From Pseudomonas sp. CFBP13508 (GTDB taxonomy: Bacteria; Pseudomonadota; Gammaproteobacteria; Pseudomonadales; Pseudomonadaceae): 64,000 nucleotides of DNA. This document shows positions 36,837 to 45,477 of this stretch, piece after piece (positions within the stretch are counted from its first letter, which is position 1; the number at the start of each line of letters is the position of its first letter). Both the position numbers and the translations under genes were made by a program. A model generated the notes under the pieces. The model saw only the letters and a list, made by a program, of their open reading frames with translations, did no database searches and was not told the DNA's origin. The stretch is taken from assembly GCF_005233515.1 (NCBI RefSeq), contig NZ_QFZZ01000001.1, positions 401,320 to 465,319 on the forward strand. The letters run 5' to 3'.

Positions 36837-39146
36837 TCAGCGCGGGGCGAAGTCGTAGTCGTAGAAAGAACGGGAATGGCCATGGCCGTACTTGCGCGCC
36901 TTGCGCAGATCGACCTGATTGAGTACCACGCCGAATACCGGCGCCTGGCTCTGCTGCAACACGGCGATGCTTTTGCGCACCTGGCCGACCGGCGTGCTCT
37001 GCGCTTTGACCACGTAGATCACCGCATCGGAATGCTGGGCCAGCAACAGTGCGTCGCTGACGATTTCTGCCGGCGGTGAATCGATGATGATGTGCCGGTA
37101 GCGCGACTTGAGAATCTGCAACAGCCGACCGAGGCGCGGCGAACTGAGCAGATCCTGGGCGGGGGCCACGGCGCTGCTGGAATTGCTCGAGGATTTCAGT
37201 CGTGGTGCGTCGAACGGGTCCAGCATCGAGGGCGTGAGACAGCCGGCCGGGAGCATGTCGAGATTGCCGACACTGCGGATGCAGTCTTCCAGCCGCGCGG
37301 TGCCGGCCATGAGGTTGGCGAGGCCGGGGCTTTGGGGCGGGAAATCGAAGTTCAGCGACAGCGTCGGCTGTCGCATGTCAGCATCGATCAGCAGCACTCG
37401 CTCCAGCGGCGCCAACGACGAGGCGAGGTTGTTGGCGATGGTGCTCTTGCCTTCGCCGGACACCGAAGACGTGACCAGCACCACCTGCGTCGGGCGTTCG
37501 TTGTTTTGCAGCATCAGCCAGGTGCGCAGGTTGCGGATGGTTTCGCAGAAACGCGGGTGGTCGTTGTCCTCGAACAAACGCGCCAACTGCCGCCGGCTCT
37601 TTTTCATCACCAACGGCACGACGCTGAGCAGCGGCACATTGAGCAGGCTCTCGACGGTGTCGTCGGTCTTGAACGTGTTGCTCAACGTATCGAAGAGGAA
37701 GGCGAGGGCGACGCCGACCACCGCAGCCACCAGCGCGACGATGGCGAGGATCAGATTCTTGCGCGGTTTGCTCGCTTCCAGCGGCGCGATCGCCGGGTCG
37801 ACGATGCGCGCCTTGGCCGAATCCATGTCCGAAGTGGCGGCGGTTTCCTTGAGGCGGGTGACGAAGGTTTCGTACAGCGCCCGGGTGCTGTCGACTTCAC
37901 GCTGAAATTCGCGCAGCTGGAATTCCTTGCGCGAAATGTCCTGAATCTGCGCCTTGTTGCTGTTGAAGGATTTGCGCAACGCGTCTTCGCTGGCTACTGC
38001 CAGTTGATACTGGCGCTCGATACCGGCAACCACTTGCTGCACTTGCAGGCGCAGGCTGTTGGCCGCCGTACGTTGTTCGGAGCGGGCGGAAATCAGCGCC
38101 GGGTGCTTCGGCCCGTAGCGGCCCGACAACTCTTCGACTTTGGCCTGAGCCTTGGCGAGATCAGCCTGGAACTGCTGAATCAGCGGATTGCTCAACACTG
38201 CCGGCACGCTGGACAAACGGCTGATGTCGCCGTTGCTCAAGGATTGCGCCTGACGGAACTGGCTCTCCGCTTCAGCACGGTCGCGGCGCGCATCGATCAT
38301 GCGGTTACCGGTCATCTGCAGTTCGTTGGCACTGATGGTGGCGACGCCGTCGACATCGACCAGACCCTGTTCTTCGCGATAGGCCTGCAACTTGTTTTCG
38401 GCAACGCGCAGGTTGTCGCGCAACTCGACCAGGCGGGTGTTCATCCAACTGGTGTTGTTTTGCGAAGACTTGAGGCTGGTGTCCTGCTGGCTGTCGATAA
38501 AGCCTTGGGCGAGGGCGTTGGCCACCGCCGCAGCGAGGGCCGGGTCAGGCAGTTCGACGTCGATTTCCAGCAACTGACTCTTGCCGACAAACTTGACGCT
38601 GGTGTGCAGCATCAGGTTTTGCGTGACGTCGTTGAACACCTGTTCTTCGGTCGCTGGCGGCTTCGGCGGCGGCAGCAGATCCAGCCATGGCAGCCACTGG
38701 TCACGATTGAGGTCGGCCAGCCATTGGCGCGGAGTGAACCAGCTCTGCGCCTGCTGGCGGGGATCGGTGATCGGATTGGTAGTCAGGCCAAGTTTGCGCA
38801 CGGCGCGCTCGGCCAGTTCCCGCGATTGCAGCAACGCCTGCTGGGTCTGCAAATAATCAGTGGTGGTGGCGCCGCCGGATTCGGCGGCTTGCTGAAAACT
38901 CAACACCGGCGGCGTCTTGTCCTTGATCAGCAACGTGGCACTGCCGACGTACTGCGGCGTGATGAACGACAACACCGCGACGGCCAGCGCGCAACTGAGC
39001 AGCACCAGCCAGGCAATGTTCCACTTCGCCGACCAGACCACGCGCCACAGGTGCAGCAGATCAAGGGTGTCCGACTCATCGGCGGCTTGCGTTGGCAAGT
39101 GGCCCTGGAGCGGACGTTCGAGGTAGGTGCTTGGGCTGTTGTCCAT
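36837..39146 (-). CDS. wzc: Wzc-type chain-length regulator and tyrosine autokinase
   Basis: A 769-residue inner-membrane BY-kinase. A Wzz domain with TM1 near 55-75 and a long coiled periplasmic part precede TM2 near 465; the kinase domain has Walker A SSVSGEGKST (about 557-568), A' LLIDADMRQP and Walker B IIIDSPP. The C terminus has a short tyrosine cluster (YGHGHSRSFYDYDFAPR). The start at 39146 (MDNSPSTYL) follows the wza stop by 2 nt; the frame extends further upstream only as a shadow of wza. No partner phosphatase (Wzb) gene is present in the operon. Confidence 0.93.
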   Translation of the reverse strand: MDNSPSTYLERPLQGHLPTQAADESDTLDLLHLWRVVWSAKWNIAWLVLLSCALAVAVLSFITPQYVGSATLLIKDKTPPVLSFQQAAESGGATTTDYLQTQQALLQSRELAERAVRKLGLTTNPITDPRQQAQSWFTPRQWLADLNRDQWLPWLDLLPPPKPPATEEQVFNDVTQNLMLHTSVKFVGKSQLLEIDVELPDPALAAAVANALAQGFIDSQQDTSLKSSQNNTSWMNTRLVELRDNLRVAENKLQAYREEQGLVDVDGVATISANELQMTGNRMIDARRDRAEAESQFRQAQSLSNGDISRLSSVPAVLSNPLIQQFQADLAKAQAKVEELSGRYGPKHPALISARSEQRTAANSLRLQVQQVVAGIERQYQLAVASEDALRKSFNSNKAQIQDISRKEFQLREFQREVDSTRALYETFVTRLKETAATSDMDSAKARIVDPAIAPLEASKPRKNLILAIVALVAAVVGVALAFLFDTLSNTFKTDDTVESLLNVPLLSVVPLVMKKSRRQLARLFEDNDHPRFCETIRNLRTWLMLQNNERPTQVVLVTSSVSGEGKSTIANNLASSLAPLERVLLIDADMRQPTLSLNFDFPPQSPGLANLMAGTARLEDCIRSVGNLDMLPAGCLTPSMLDPFDAPRLKSSSNSSSAVAPAQDLLSSPRLGRLLQILKSRYRHIIIDSPPAEIVSDALLLAQHSDAVIYVVKAQSTPVGQVRKSIAVLQQSQAPVFGVVLNQVDLRKARKYGHGHSRSFYDYDFAPR

Positions 39147-39148
39147 GA

Positions 39149-39682
39149 TCAGAAAAAGCCTTGTGCAATGGAAATGGTGTCGCCGGGGGCGATGACGGTG
39201 GTGCGCGAGATGTTCTCGGTGACCGGCGGGCCACCACTGCCGCGCAGAATCGTCACTCGTTTCATTGAGGCGCGTTCGGTCAGGCCGCCACCCAGGGCGA
39301 TGGCTTTTTCCAGGGTCAGGCCGGGCTGAAACGGATAACTGCCGGGTTTCTGCACTTCGCCGTTGATGTAGAACGGGCGGTATTCGATCTGACTGAGGCT
39401 GACTTTCGGATCGACCAGATAGCCTTGCTTGAGGCCGTCGACGATCTTCTGTTCGACCTGATTGGGCGTCAGGCCCTTGGCAACGATTTCGCCGAGAAAC
39501 GGGTAGGAGAAGGTGCCGGCGTCGTTGAGGCGGATCTTCTTGAAACTCAGTTCCGGCTCGCCGAACACGATGATGCGCAAGACATCGCCAGCGGCCAGGC
39601 GGTAATTGGTGTCGGTGTCCGCCGCCTCGACTGTGGGCACTGTCCAGAGCAGCAACAACAATAAAATCAGGCGCGTGTGCAT
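39149..39682 (-). CDS. Short Wza-like polysaccharide export protein
   Basis: A 177-residue secreted protein: signal peptide (about 1-20, ending VEA), Poly_export domain (YRLAAGDVLRIIVFGEPEL onward) and one SLBB repeat (FYINGEVQKPGSYPF). Much shorter than E. coli Wza (379): it lacks the lipobox cysteine and the C-terminal membrane helix that forms the outer-membrane pore. It may rely on the barrel protein encoded next to it for the outer-membrane step. AGGAGG precedes the start. Confidence 0.88.
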   Translation of the reverse strand: MHTRLILLLLLLWTVPTVEAADTDTNYRLAAGDVLRIIVFGEPELSFKKIRLNDAGTFSYPFLGEIVAKGLTPNQVEQKIVDGLKQGYLVDPKVSLSQIEYRPFYINGEVQKPGSYPFQPGLTLEKAIALGGGLTERASMKRVTILRGSGGPPVTENISRTTVIAPGDTISIAQGFF

Positions 39683-39694
39683 GGCCCAACCCTC

Positions 39695-40855
39695 CTACAG
39701 ACTGACGTCGAACGTGATCTGGAAAACATTGCGGGTGAAGCTTTCGTTGTCGGCATCGGAGTCGTTATCGCGGTGGCGGTAGGCGACTTCGACGTCCAGC
39801 CAGCGGCGCATTTCGTAATTCACGCCGAGTTTGTAATCCTGCAGGTCGTCGCTGCGGTCCTGGCCTTCGTAGACGTAATGGCCCATGCCGGCTTCGGCGA
39901 CGGTGGTGATGCGCTCGGTCCAGCCGTGACGCCAACCGATCTGGGTGAAGGTGGCTTTCACCGCGTCGGACCCGTCGTCGCCTTCGGCCATGGCCTGGCG
40001 GGCGAGAAAGGTGAAGGTCGAGTAGGTGCGCGGTTTCCACGCCAGATCCACTTGCCAGGTAGGGTTGCTCAGGTCGTCGGAACCGCTCTGGTCGAAATTC
40101 TTGCGCTCGTAACCGACGCGCAATTTGCCGGTGGTTTTCGCTGTCATGTCCCACTCGGCCCCAGCCAGCACTGCGTCGGAGCGGCTGCTCCGCGGGCTGT
40201 TCGATTGCAGGTAGTCGAAGCGGGTGTGGTCGTATTCGAGCAAGCCACGGGTTTTGCTGCCGAGGCGGTGATACCAGGTGCTGGTCAGATTGCTGGTGTT
40301 GCGCTCCTTGTCATCGTTGATGCCATCGGAGTTGTCGTAGCGCAGCTGTGCGTAGCTGGCGCCGAGGTCGATCTGGTTCAGCGCACTGCGCGCGCCGAAG
40401 GTGTAGACGCCGCCGACGCGCTGGCTCTCGATCTTGTCGTTGATGCCGTCGACGGCGGTCGAGGTGGTGCGCTCGTATTTACGCGCCTCGGCTTCAAACT
40501 TCAGCCGGTGCCGATCGGTGAATTCCATGATGCTGTCGGCGCGCAGCCGCTGGGCGGTGTTCGAAGCGTCCGAAGCGCTGTGATAGATGTAGCGGGTCGG
40601 CTCCCAGATAACCCGCGTGGCGCTGTTGCGATCCTCGGCCTTGAGCTCGAAGGCCGGCGCCAAACGGGTGACCATGGTCGATTCGACATCGTGTTCGACT
40701 TCGCGAAAGTTGTCGTCGTAGCTTTCTGACAAAGCAAAGGTCGGGGTGAAATCGAAGCCGTAGACATTGATCGCTTGCGGCTCAACGCTCCAGGCAGCTT
40801 CGGGGGCACAGCAGGCGACGACTAAAACCAGGGAACAGCGAGGCTTCAGAGCCAT
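39695..40855 (-). CDS. Outer-membrane beta-barrel protein of the exopolysaccharide operon
   Basis: A 386-residue protein with a signal peptide (about 1-23) and a series of amphipathic strands with alternating aromatic residues, ending in FQITFDVSL with a terminal hydrophobic residue after Val-Ser, fitting BAM insertion. It matches the putative beta-barrel porin-2 (BBP2) type often found beside short Wza proteins. Proposed exit channel for the polymer. AGGAG upstream. Confidence 0.8.
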   Translation of the reverse strand: MALKPRCSLVLVVACCAPEAAWSVEPQAINVYGFDFTPTFALSESYDDNFREVEHDVESTMVTRLAPAFELKAEDRNSATRVIWEPTRYIYHSASDASNTAQRLRADSIMEFTDRHRLKFEAEARKYERTTSTAVDGINDKIESQRVGGVYTFGARSALNQIDLGASYAQLRYDNSDGINDDKERNTSNLTSTWYHRLGSKTRGLLEYDHTRFDYLQSNSPRSSRSDAVLAGAEWDMTAKTTGKLRVGYERKNFDQSGSDDLSNPTWQVDLAWKPRTYSTFTFLARQAMAEGDDGSDAVKATFTQIGWRHGWTERITTVAEAGMGHYVYEGQDRSDDLQDYKLGVNYEMRRWLDVEVAYRHRDNDSDADNESFTRNVFQITFDVSL

Positions 40856-40906
40856 GGATCACGCTCCTGATTAAGGGGGTCGGGGTCAGGGCGAAGCAGA
40901 TCCGGA

Positions 40907-41425
40907 CTATTGTCGCTGGCGTTCGAGGTAACTCAGCGGGACGCTGACGTGCTGTTGGCGGTTGAGGAAATTGAGCAGCATCATCACCCGCTCGTCGCCC
41001 TGCATCGACAGAAAAACGCCTTCAAGCGGGGAGAGTGGGCCTTGGACGATTTGCAGAGGTTCGCCGGGTTTGAGCTGCGGATCGGCAGGAAAGCCGAGCG
41101 ACTCCTGGCTGCGCTCACGCAATTGCGCGATCACGTCTTCATCGACGCGGGCGGGCACATGGTTGAATTCGACGATGCGGCTGACACCACGGGTCGAGCG
41201 AATCGGTGCCCAGTTATCGTCGCGGCTCAGTTGAATGAACACGTAGCCGGGGAACAGCGATTCCAGGGTTCGTTGGCGTTTGCCACGAATACTGCGCTCG
41301 CTCATCAGTTGCGGCCGAAAGGTCGAATAGTTCTGTTGCTGCAGATTGAGTTGTGCCCGTTCATCCTGGCGGGGCTTGCACTGCAATAAATACCAGTTAG
41401 AACCGTTGCGGCAAACCGTTAGCAT
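40907..41425 (-). CDS. RfaH/NusG-like transcription antiterminator
   Basis: A 172-residue NusG-paralogue (E. coli RfaH 162). NGN domain with NWYLLQCKPRQDERAQLNL, SLFPGYVFIQL and IRSTRGVSRIV; a KOW-type C-terminal part follows (ISP-like PLSPLEGVFLSMQGDERV). The ATG at 41425 is chosen because GGAG lies 9 nt upstream; ATGs further upstream have no ribosome site. RfaH-type proteins are recruited by ops elements and keep RNA polymerase going through long surface-polysaccharide operons. Here it is the first gene of the 16.6-kb operon it probably serves. Confidence 0.88.
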   Translation of the reverse strand: MLTVCRNGSNWYLLQCKPRQDERAQLNLQQQNYSTFRPQLMSERSIRGKRQRTLESLFPGYVFIQLSRDDNWAPIRSTRGVSRIVEFNHVPARVDEDVIAQLRERSQESLGFPADPQLKPGEPLQIVQGPLSPLEGVFLSMQGDERVMMLLNFLNRQQHVSVPLSYLERQRQ

Positions 41426-42106
41426 GCTGGAGTACTCCATACATAGCGATCGTTTAAGCAGGGCGGCCGATAGCGTGGGACGAGCCGTCATGCTTGCTAG
41501 TAGGTAGTAGGCTGATCAAGGCAAAGTGCCGAGCCAGATGCATCAATGTTTATTGGCAGAAGAAGTGTTTCAAAAATGAATCAACTTGGCTGGGTTATTG
41601 TTATATCCGTGGCCGTCTTGGCTATAACGAGTCCGCGCTTTTGTTCAAGCAAAGCTACCGCACGGTTCGCAGTTGCGACCTTCAGGATCCAATTACATAA
41701 GTAGCCTGAGAGCAAAAAGTGTGCGTCGGCGCGAGCTCATCGGGCAGTGATTAGTTATCGGCCAGTCTTTGCAAGCTGTCAATTGCTAACAGTCAAAAAC
41801 ATTACCTTTCATCCGCTGATGATGGCCATCTCACGTAAGTCATTGTTTGGTCAAGGCGGATTTTATTCGTCGGGTTTTTTAAACTTTTCGAAGTTGTTGA
41901 AGTCACGCGGGTTAGATGGCGCGCGTGATAGCAAATTAGTTTCAATCTTACATGTTTCGGTTCGTAAGAAGTTTTGATTTTAGATGCCTCGCGTCGGATG
42001 CTGCTGGCCCGAGTAACTAAGGTCGTCTATGAATAGTTACGGTCGTTCGCAGGTAAATGTTCGGGCTGCATATTTCTTGAAGTCAAACCGGTGAGCCGAG
42101 GCAATC
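41426..42106. other. AT-rich divergent regulatory region, 681 nt
   Basis: Lies between the antiterminator gene and the divergent epimerase. Base composition is clearly more AT-rich than the flanks from about 41500 to 42080. It holds the ops-like element and must hold both promoters. Short open frames here lack ribosome sites and coding character and are not accepted as genes. Confidence 0.6.
41652..41662 (-). promoter_or_regulatory. ops-like element in exopolysaccharide leader
   Basis: On the minus strand the sequence reads TGCGGTAGCTT, 10 of 11 positions matching the RfaH ops consensus GGCGGTAGCNT. It lies about 230 nt upstream of the RfaH-like start codon, so within the probable untranslated leader of the operon, where ops elements normally work. 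A small inverted repeat (TCGCA/TGCGA) lies just upstream. Confidence 0.6.
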
Positions 42107-43081
42107 ATGAGTGTTCTGGTAACGGGTGCCGCAGGTTTTATCGGTTATCACACGGTCATGCGTTTATGTCGCGAAGGGCTAGAGGTTGTGGCGGTCGACA
42201 ATCTCAGTCCTTATTACGACGTCAAACTCAAACAGGCGCGTTTGCAGAGATTGCAGACGCTGGCCAATTTCACGTTCCAGCGGCTGGACATTGTCGATCA
42301 GAGCGCTTTGACCGCGTTGTTCGAACACGGCCACTACAAACAGGTCATTCACCTCGCTGCGCAGGCCGGAGTGCGCTACTCGCTGGACAATCCTGATGCC
42401 TATGCGCAGTCGAATCTGGTCGGGTTTCTCAACGTTCTGGAAGCGTGCCGTCGTCACCCTCCAGAGCACTTGATCTATGCATCGAGCAGTTCGGTGTATG
42501 GCGCCAATACCAAGATGCCGTTTGCAGAAGACGATCCGGTCGATCAACCGGTCTCGTTGTACGCCGCGAGCAAACGCGCCAACGAACTGCTCGCGCACAG
42601 TTACTGCCATCTCTACGGCTTGCAGGCCACCGGCCTGCGCTTCTTTACCGTGTACGGCCCGTGGGGGCGACCGGACATGGCGCTGTTCAAATTCACCGAA
42701 GCGATGCTCAACGGGCGCGCCATCGACCTCTACAACCAAGGCGAAATGGCGCGGGACTTCACCTTTATCGACGACATCGTCGAAGCGATTTTCCGACTGC
42801 TCGACAAACCGCCCGCAATCAGCGCCGAGCGCGGCACCAATCGCCTGTTCAATATCGGTCGCGGCAGTCCGGTGGCGCTGATGAGCTTCGTCGAATGTCT
42901 GGAGCAGGCACTGGGCATCAAGGCTCAGCGCCGTTATTTGCCGATGCAGGAGGGCGACGTGCTGAAGACCTGGGCCGACGTATCGGCGCTGGCACGCTGC
43001 ATTGACTTCAGCCCGCAGGTGCCGATCGAGCAGGGCGTGCAAGCGTTCGTGCAGTGGTATCGCGAGTTTTACCAGGTCTGA
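42107..43081 (+). CDS. UDP-glucuronate 4-epimerase-like NAD-dependent epimerase
   Basis: A 324-residue extended SDR enzyme. TGAAGFIGYH binds NAD; HLAAQAGVRYSLDNPDAY, SSSSVYGANTKMPF, SLYAASKRANELL (Tyr-x3-Lys) and FFTVYGPWGRPDMA match UDP-GlcA 4-epimerases such as LspL. It would turn UDP-GlcA from Ugd into UDP-GalA. GAGG lies 5 nt before the ATG. It is transcribed away from the exopolysaccharide operon but probably supplies the same polymer. Confidence 0.88.
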   Translation: MSVLVTGAAGFIGYHTVMRLCREGLEVVAVDNLSPYYDVKLKQARLQRLQTLANFTFQRLDIVDQSALTALFEHGHYKQVIHLAAQAGVRYSLDNPDAYAQSNLVGFLNVLEACRRHPPEHLIYASSSSVYGANTKMPFAEDDPVDQPVSLYAASKRANELLAHSYCHLYGLQATGLRFFTVYGPWGRPDMALFKFTEAMLNGRAIDLYNQGEMARDFTFIDDIVEAIFRLLDKPPAISAERGTNRLFNIGRGSPVALMSFVECLEQALGIKAQRRYLPMQEGDVLKTWADVSALARCIDFSPQVPIEQGVQAFVQWYREFYQV

Positions 43082-43082
43082 T

Positions 43083-43292
43083 TCAGTGCAGGGTGACGGC
43101 CCTGCGACTTTCCCCGATGCGGATCCGGTCGAGGGCGCGGTTCAGCGCGTCCAGTGCATCGAGCAGCGCCTTGGCCTCGGCTTCACGCTCATCGCCCCAG
43201 AGGCGTTCGGCCATTTTGTTCAAGGCCAGAATGGCGCGTTCGATGTCGGCTGCGCTGGGGTTGCTGTCAGGGGGTGGTGGTTTTTTCGGCAT
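43083..43292 (-). CDS. Small helical hypothetical protein, 69 aa
   Basis: The ATG at 43292 follows GAGGA by 7 nt; upstream in-frame codons look non-coding. After a proline-rich start (MPKKPPPPDSNPS) the rest is one amphipathic, charged helix or coiled coil (AADIERAILALNKMAERLW onward). No domain recognised. It ends 1 nt from the convergent epimerase gene. Confidence 0.6.
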   Translation of the reverse strand: MPKKPPPPDSNPSAADIERAILALNKMAERLWGDEREAEAKALLDALDALNRALDRIRIGESRRAVTLH

Positions 43293-43386
43293 TAAGGGTT
43301 CCTCGGCGGTCGGCAAACCACCATACCGCCAAGGCGCCGAGCTATACAGCCAGAAGTGTCGCCGATCAGCAGCGAATGCTGTCTGA

Positions 43387-44313
43387 TCAGCAAGCCGCCC
43401 CAATCAACCCCGCCTCGATAAACCGCACCGAACTCTCCAGCGCCTGCTGCCCCTCGGCCAGCATGCCTGCGTAGAAATGCCAGGCGTGAAACATGCCGGG
43501 CCACACTTCGAGATTGACCCGGACGCGGTTTTCCGCCAGGTGATTGGCCAGACGCATGGCGTCACTGAGCATCAGTTCGTTTTCGCCGATCTGTACCAGA
43601 ATCGGTGGCAGTCCGGTGACGTCGGCGAACACCGGCGACGCCAGCGGATGGTTGGCCAAGGTGTCGCCGAGAAAGGCTCGCGCGAGGATATCCAGCACGG
43701 GCTTGGAGTTCAGCGGATCAAGGCCTTCACGATTGCTCATGGAGACGCCGGTGTGTTCGAGGTTGGCCCATGGCGAGATGGACGAACCCACTGCGGGCAA
43801 GGGCAAGCCTTTGGATTTTGCCGCGACCATCACGCTGACCACCATCGCGCCACCCGCCGACTCGCCTGCGAAGGCAATCTTGCTGGCGGCGATGTTCTGC
43901 TCAAGCAACCACTCATAGGCGCGCAAAGTGTCATCGATGGGGGCGGGGAACTGATGCTCGGGTGCGAGGCGGTAATCCGGCATGTACACCCGCGCGCCGA
44001 GCATTTTTGCGTAGTTGCCGCCGATGCCGTGGTAGCCGTCAGGTCGACCGACGATGTAGGCACCGCCGTGGATGTACATCAGCACCGCGTCGGTCTTGAG
44101 TTCATCCGGAGTCACCAGCGTAGCGGGCACGCCGCCCATGTCGACTGCTTCAAACCTCACGCCAGCCGGTGGTTGATTCTGCCCTAGCATTTTTGCGTAG
44201 GCATCGCGGATGTCGCTCATCTTAGTGGTGGTATCGATACCCTTCAGCACGGGCACCAGATCGCTGAGGCTGTTGGCCCAGGTTTGTACAGCTGCTTTTA
44301 CTTCAATGTTCAT
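43387..44313 (-). CDS. Alpha/beta hydrolase, HSL-type esterase
   Basis: A 308-residue esterase of the hormone-sensitive-lipase group. The oxyanion motif YIHGGAY, the nucleophile elbow FAGESAGG (Ser) and a late HAWHFY (His) are visible; the Asp is probably in VQIGENELMLSD. Cytoplasmic. The start at 44313 has GAGG before it; the frame further upstream is a shadow of the divergent LysR gene. That regulator probably controls it. Confidence 0.9.
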   Translation of the reverse strand: MNIEVKAAVQTWANSLSDLVPVLKGIDTTTKMSDIRDAYAKMLGQNQPPAGVRFEAVDMGGVPATLVTPDELKTDAVLMYIHGGAYIVGRPDGYHGIGGNYAKMLGARVYMPDYRLAPEHQFPAPIDDTLRAYEWLLEQNIAASKIAFAGESAGGAMVVSVMVAAKSKGLPLPAVGSSISPWANLEHTGVSMSNREGLDPLNSKPVLDILARAFLGDTLANHPLASPVFADVTGLPPILVQIGENELMLSDAMRLANHLAENRVRVNLEVWPGMFHAWHFYAGMLAEGQQALESSVRFIEAGLIGAAC

Positions 44314-44370
44314 ATGACCTCGATCAGACGTTAGTGATGGCTTAACTAATCGAAATGGTATGCTCATGAT

Positions 44371-44389
44371 TGGGGAATAGGTTTCCCCA
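44371..44389. promoter_or_regulatory. Candidate LysR operator (inverted repeat)
   Basis: TGGGGAA (44371-44377) and TTCCCCA (44383-44389) form a perfect 7-5-7 inverted repeat in the 118-nt gap between the esterase and the divergent LysR gene, the usual place for a LysR-type recognition site. Confidence 0.5.
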
Positions 44390-44431
44390 TAACCGGTGCC
44401 AAGCCGCCTGAATGCCAAACCCGGAGGCCAC

Positions 44432-45337
44432 ATGGAACTGCATAACCTGAACGACATCGCCGCCTTCGTCGCCTCGGTGGATACTGGAAGTTTTACGGCG
44501 GCGGCCAGGCAACTCGGGCTGACCCGCTCGGCCGTCGGTAAATCGATCGTGCGGCTCGAATCGCGTCTGCAGGTCCGTCTGCTCAACCGCACCACCCGCA
44601 GCCTGAGCCTGACCGACGATGGTCGGGTGCTGTATGAGCGATGTGTGGGCATCTTGCAGGATCTGGACGAGGTCGAAGAGGCTTTGGCGTTCCGCCGTTC
44701 GACGCCCAGCGGCCGCTTGCGCATGAGCCTGCCGGTAGCACTGGGCCGGCTGCACGTTGTGCAGCACATCGAGCGCTGTCTGAGAGACTGGCCGTCGCTC
44801 GCCATCGACGCGACGTTTTCCGATCGGCTGGTCGACCTGATCGACGAGGGTTTCGATCTGGCGATTCGCATCGGTCCGCCCAAGGAAGACTCCGGGCTAC
44901 TCACGCGCACGGTGGCTTACCAGCAAATGATCACCTGTGCCTCGCCCGATTATCTGAATGAACATCCGGCACCGCAGACACCCGAAGATCTCGCCGGGCA
45001 TGCGTGCCTGCACTTCGTCAGCGGCGGCCGATTGCTGGCGTGGAATTTTCGCGTCAATGGTCAGCCTGTGCCGGTCATTCATGCCGGACGGCTGCAAATG
45101 GACAGCGCCGAAGCCTTGCATCAGGCGACTGCGGCGGGCCTCGGTATCGCGACGTTGCCATCCTATGTGGTCAACGATGACCTGCGCAGTGGCAAGCTTG
45201 TGCAGTTGCTCGCAGAGTACGCCGAGGCTGCCGAGCCGATCCGGGTGATTTACCCGAGCAAGCGACACCTGTCGCCGAAGATTCGGCTGTTTATCGACAG
45301 GCTGGTGGAAGCGTGGTCACCGGCGCCTTGGGAGTGA
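44432..45337 (+). CDS. LysR-family transcriptional regulator
   Basis: A 301-residue regulator. N-terminal winged helix MELHNLNDIAAFVASVDTGS with TAAARQLGLTRSAVGKSIVR as the recognition part, then a coiled linker and a periplasmic-binding-type effector domain from about residue 90. The ATG at 44432 with GGAGG 5 nt upstream is chosen over an earlier in-frame start. Divergent from the esterase; effector unknown. Confidence 0.92.
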   Translation: MELHNLNDIAAFVASVDTGSFTAAARQLGLTRSAVGKSIVRLESRLQVRLLNRTTRSLSLTDDGRVLYERCVGILQDLDEVEEALAFRRSTPSGRLRMSLPVALGRLHVVQHIERCLRDWPSLAIDATFSDRLVDLIDEGFDLAIRIGPPKEDSGLLTRTVAYQQMITCASPDYLNEHPAPQTPEDLAGHACLHFVSGGRLLAWNFRVNGQPVPVIHAGRLQMDSAEALHQATAAGLGIATLPSYVVNDDLRSGKLVQLLAEYAEAAEPIRVIYPSKRHLSPKIRLFIDRLVEAWSPAPWE

Positions 45338-45410
45338 TTGCCTGGTCATTGCAGCTGTTTTGCAAACTCCGATGTTATTGATGACGGCAATGTCCAAACT
45401 GTGCGCATTG

Positions 45411-45433
45411 AAAAGCCCTGAATCATCAGGGCT
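45411..45433 (-). terminator. Rho-independent terminator of fimbrial operon
   Basis: AGCCCTGA (45414-45421) pairs with TCAGGGCT (45426-45433) over a 4-nt loop. Read on the minus strand the stem is followed by TTTTC, so it fits the end of the usher operon (usher stop at 45478). Confidence 0.75.
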
Positions 45434-45477
45434 GAGTTCTGGCTGAGGGGGCGCAGAGTGACAAGTTCGCGGTCGGT

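Noticed and set aside
37092..39329. A 745-codon plus-strand open frame over wzc
   Set aside because: Antisense to the tyrosine kinase; its length reflects GC bias, not a gene.
41494..41977. Two short plus-strand open frames in the AT-rich leader region
   Set aside because: No ribosome sites, no coding-like composition, and they overlap the ops-like leader of the opposite operon.
43387..44910. Extended esterase starting at 44910
   Set aside because: The first 199 codons are antisense to the LysR gene; the esterase family starts at 44313 with GAGG upstream.
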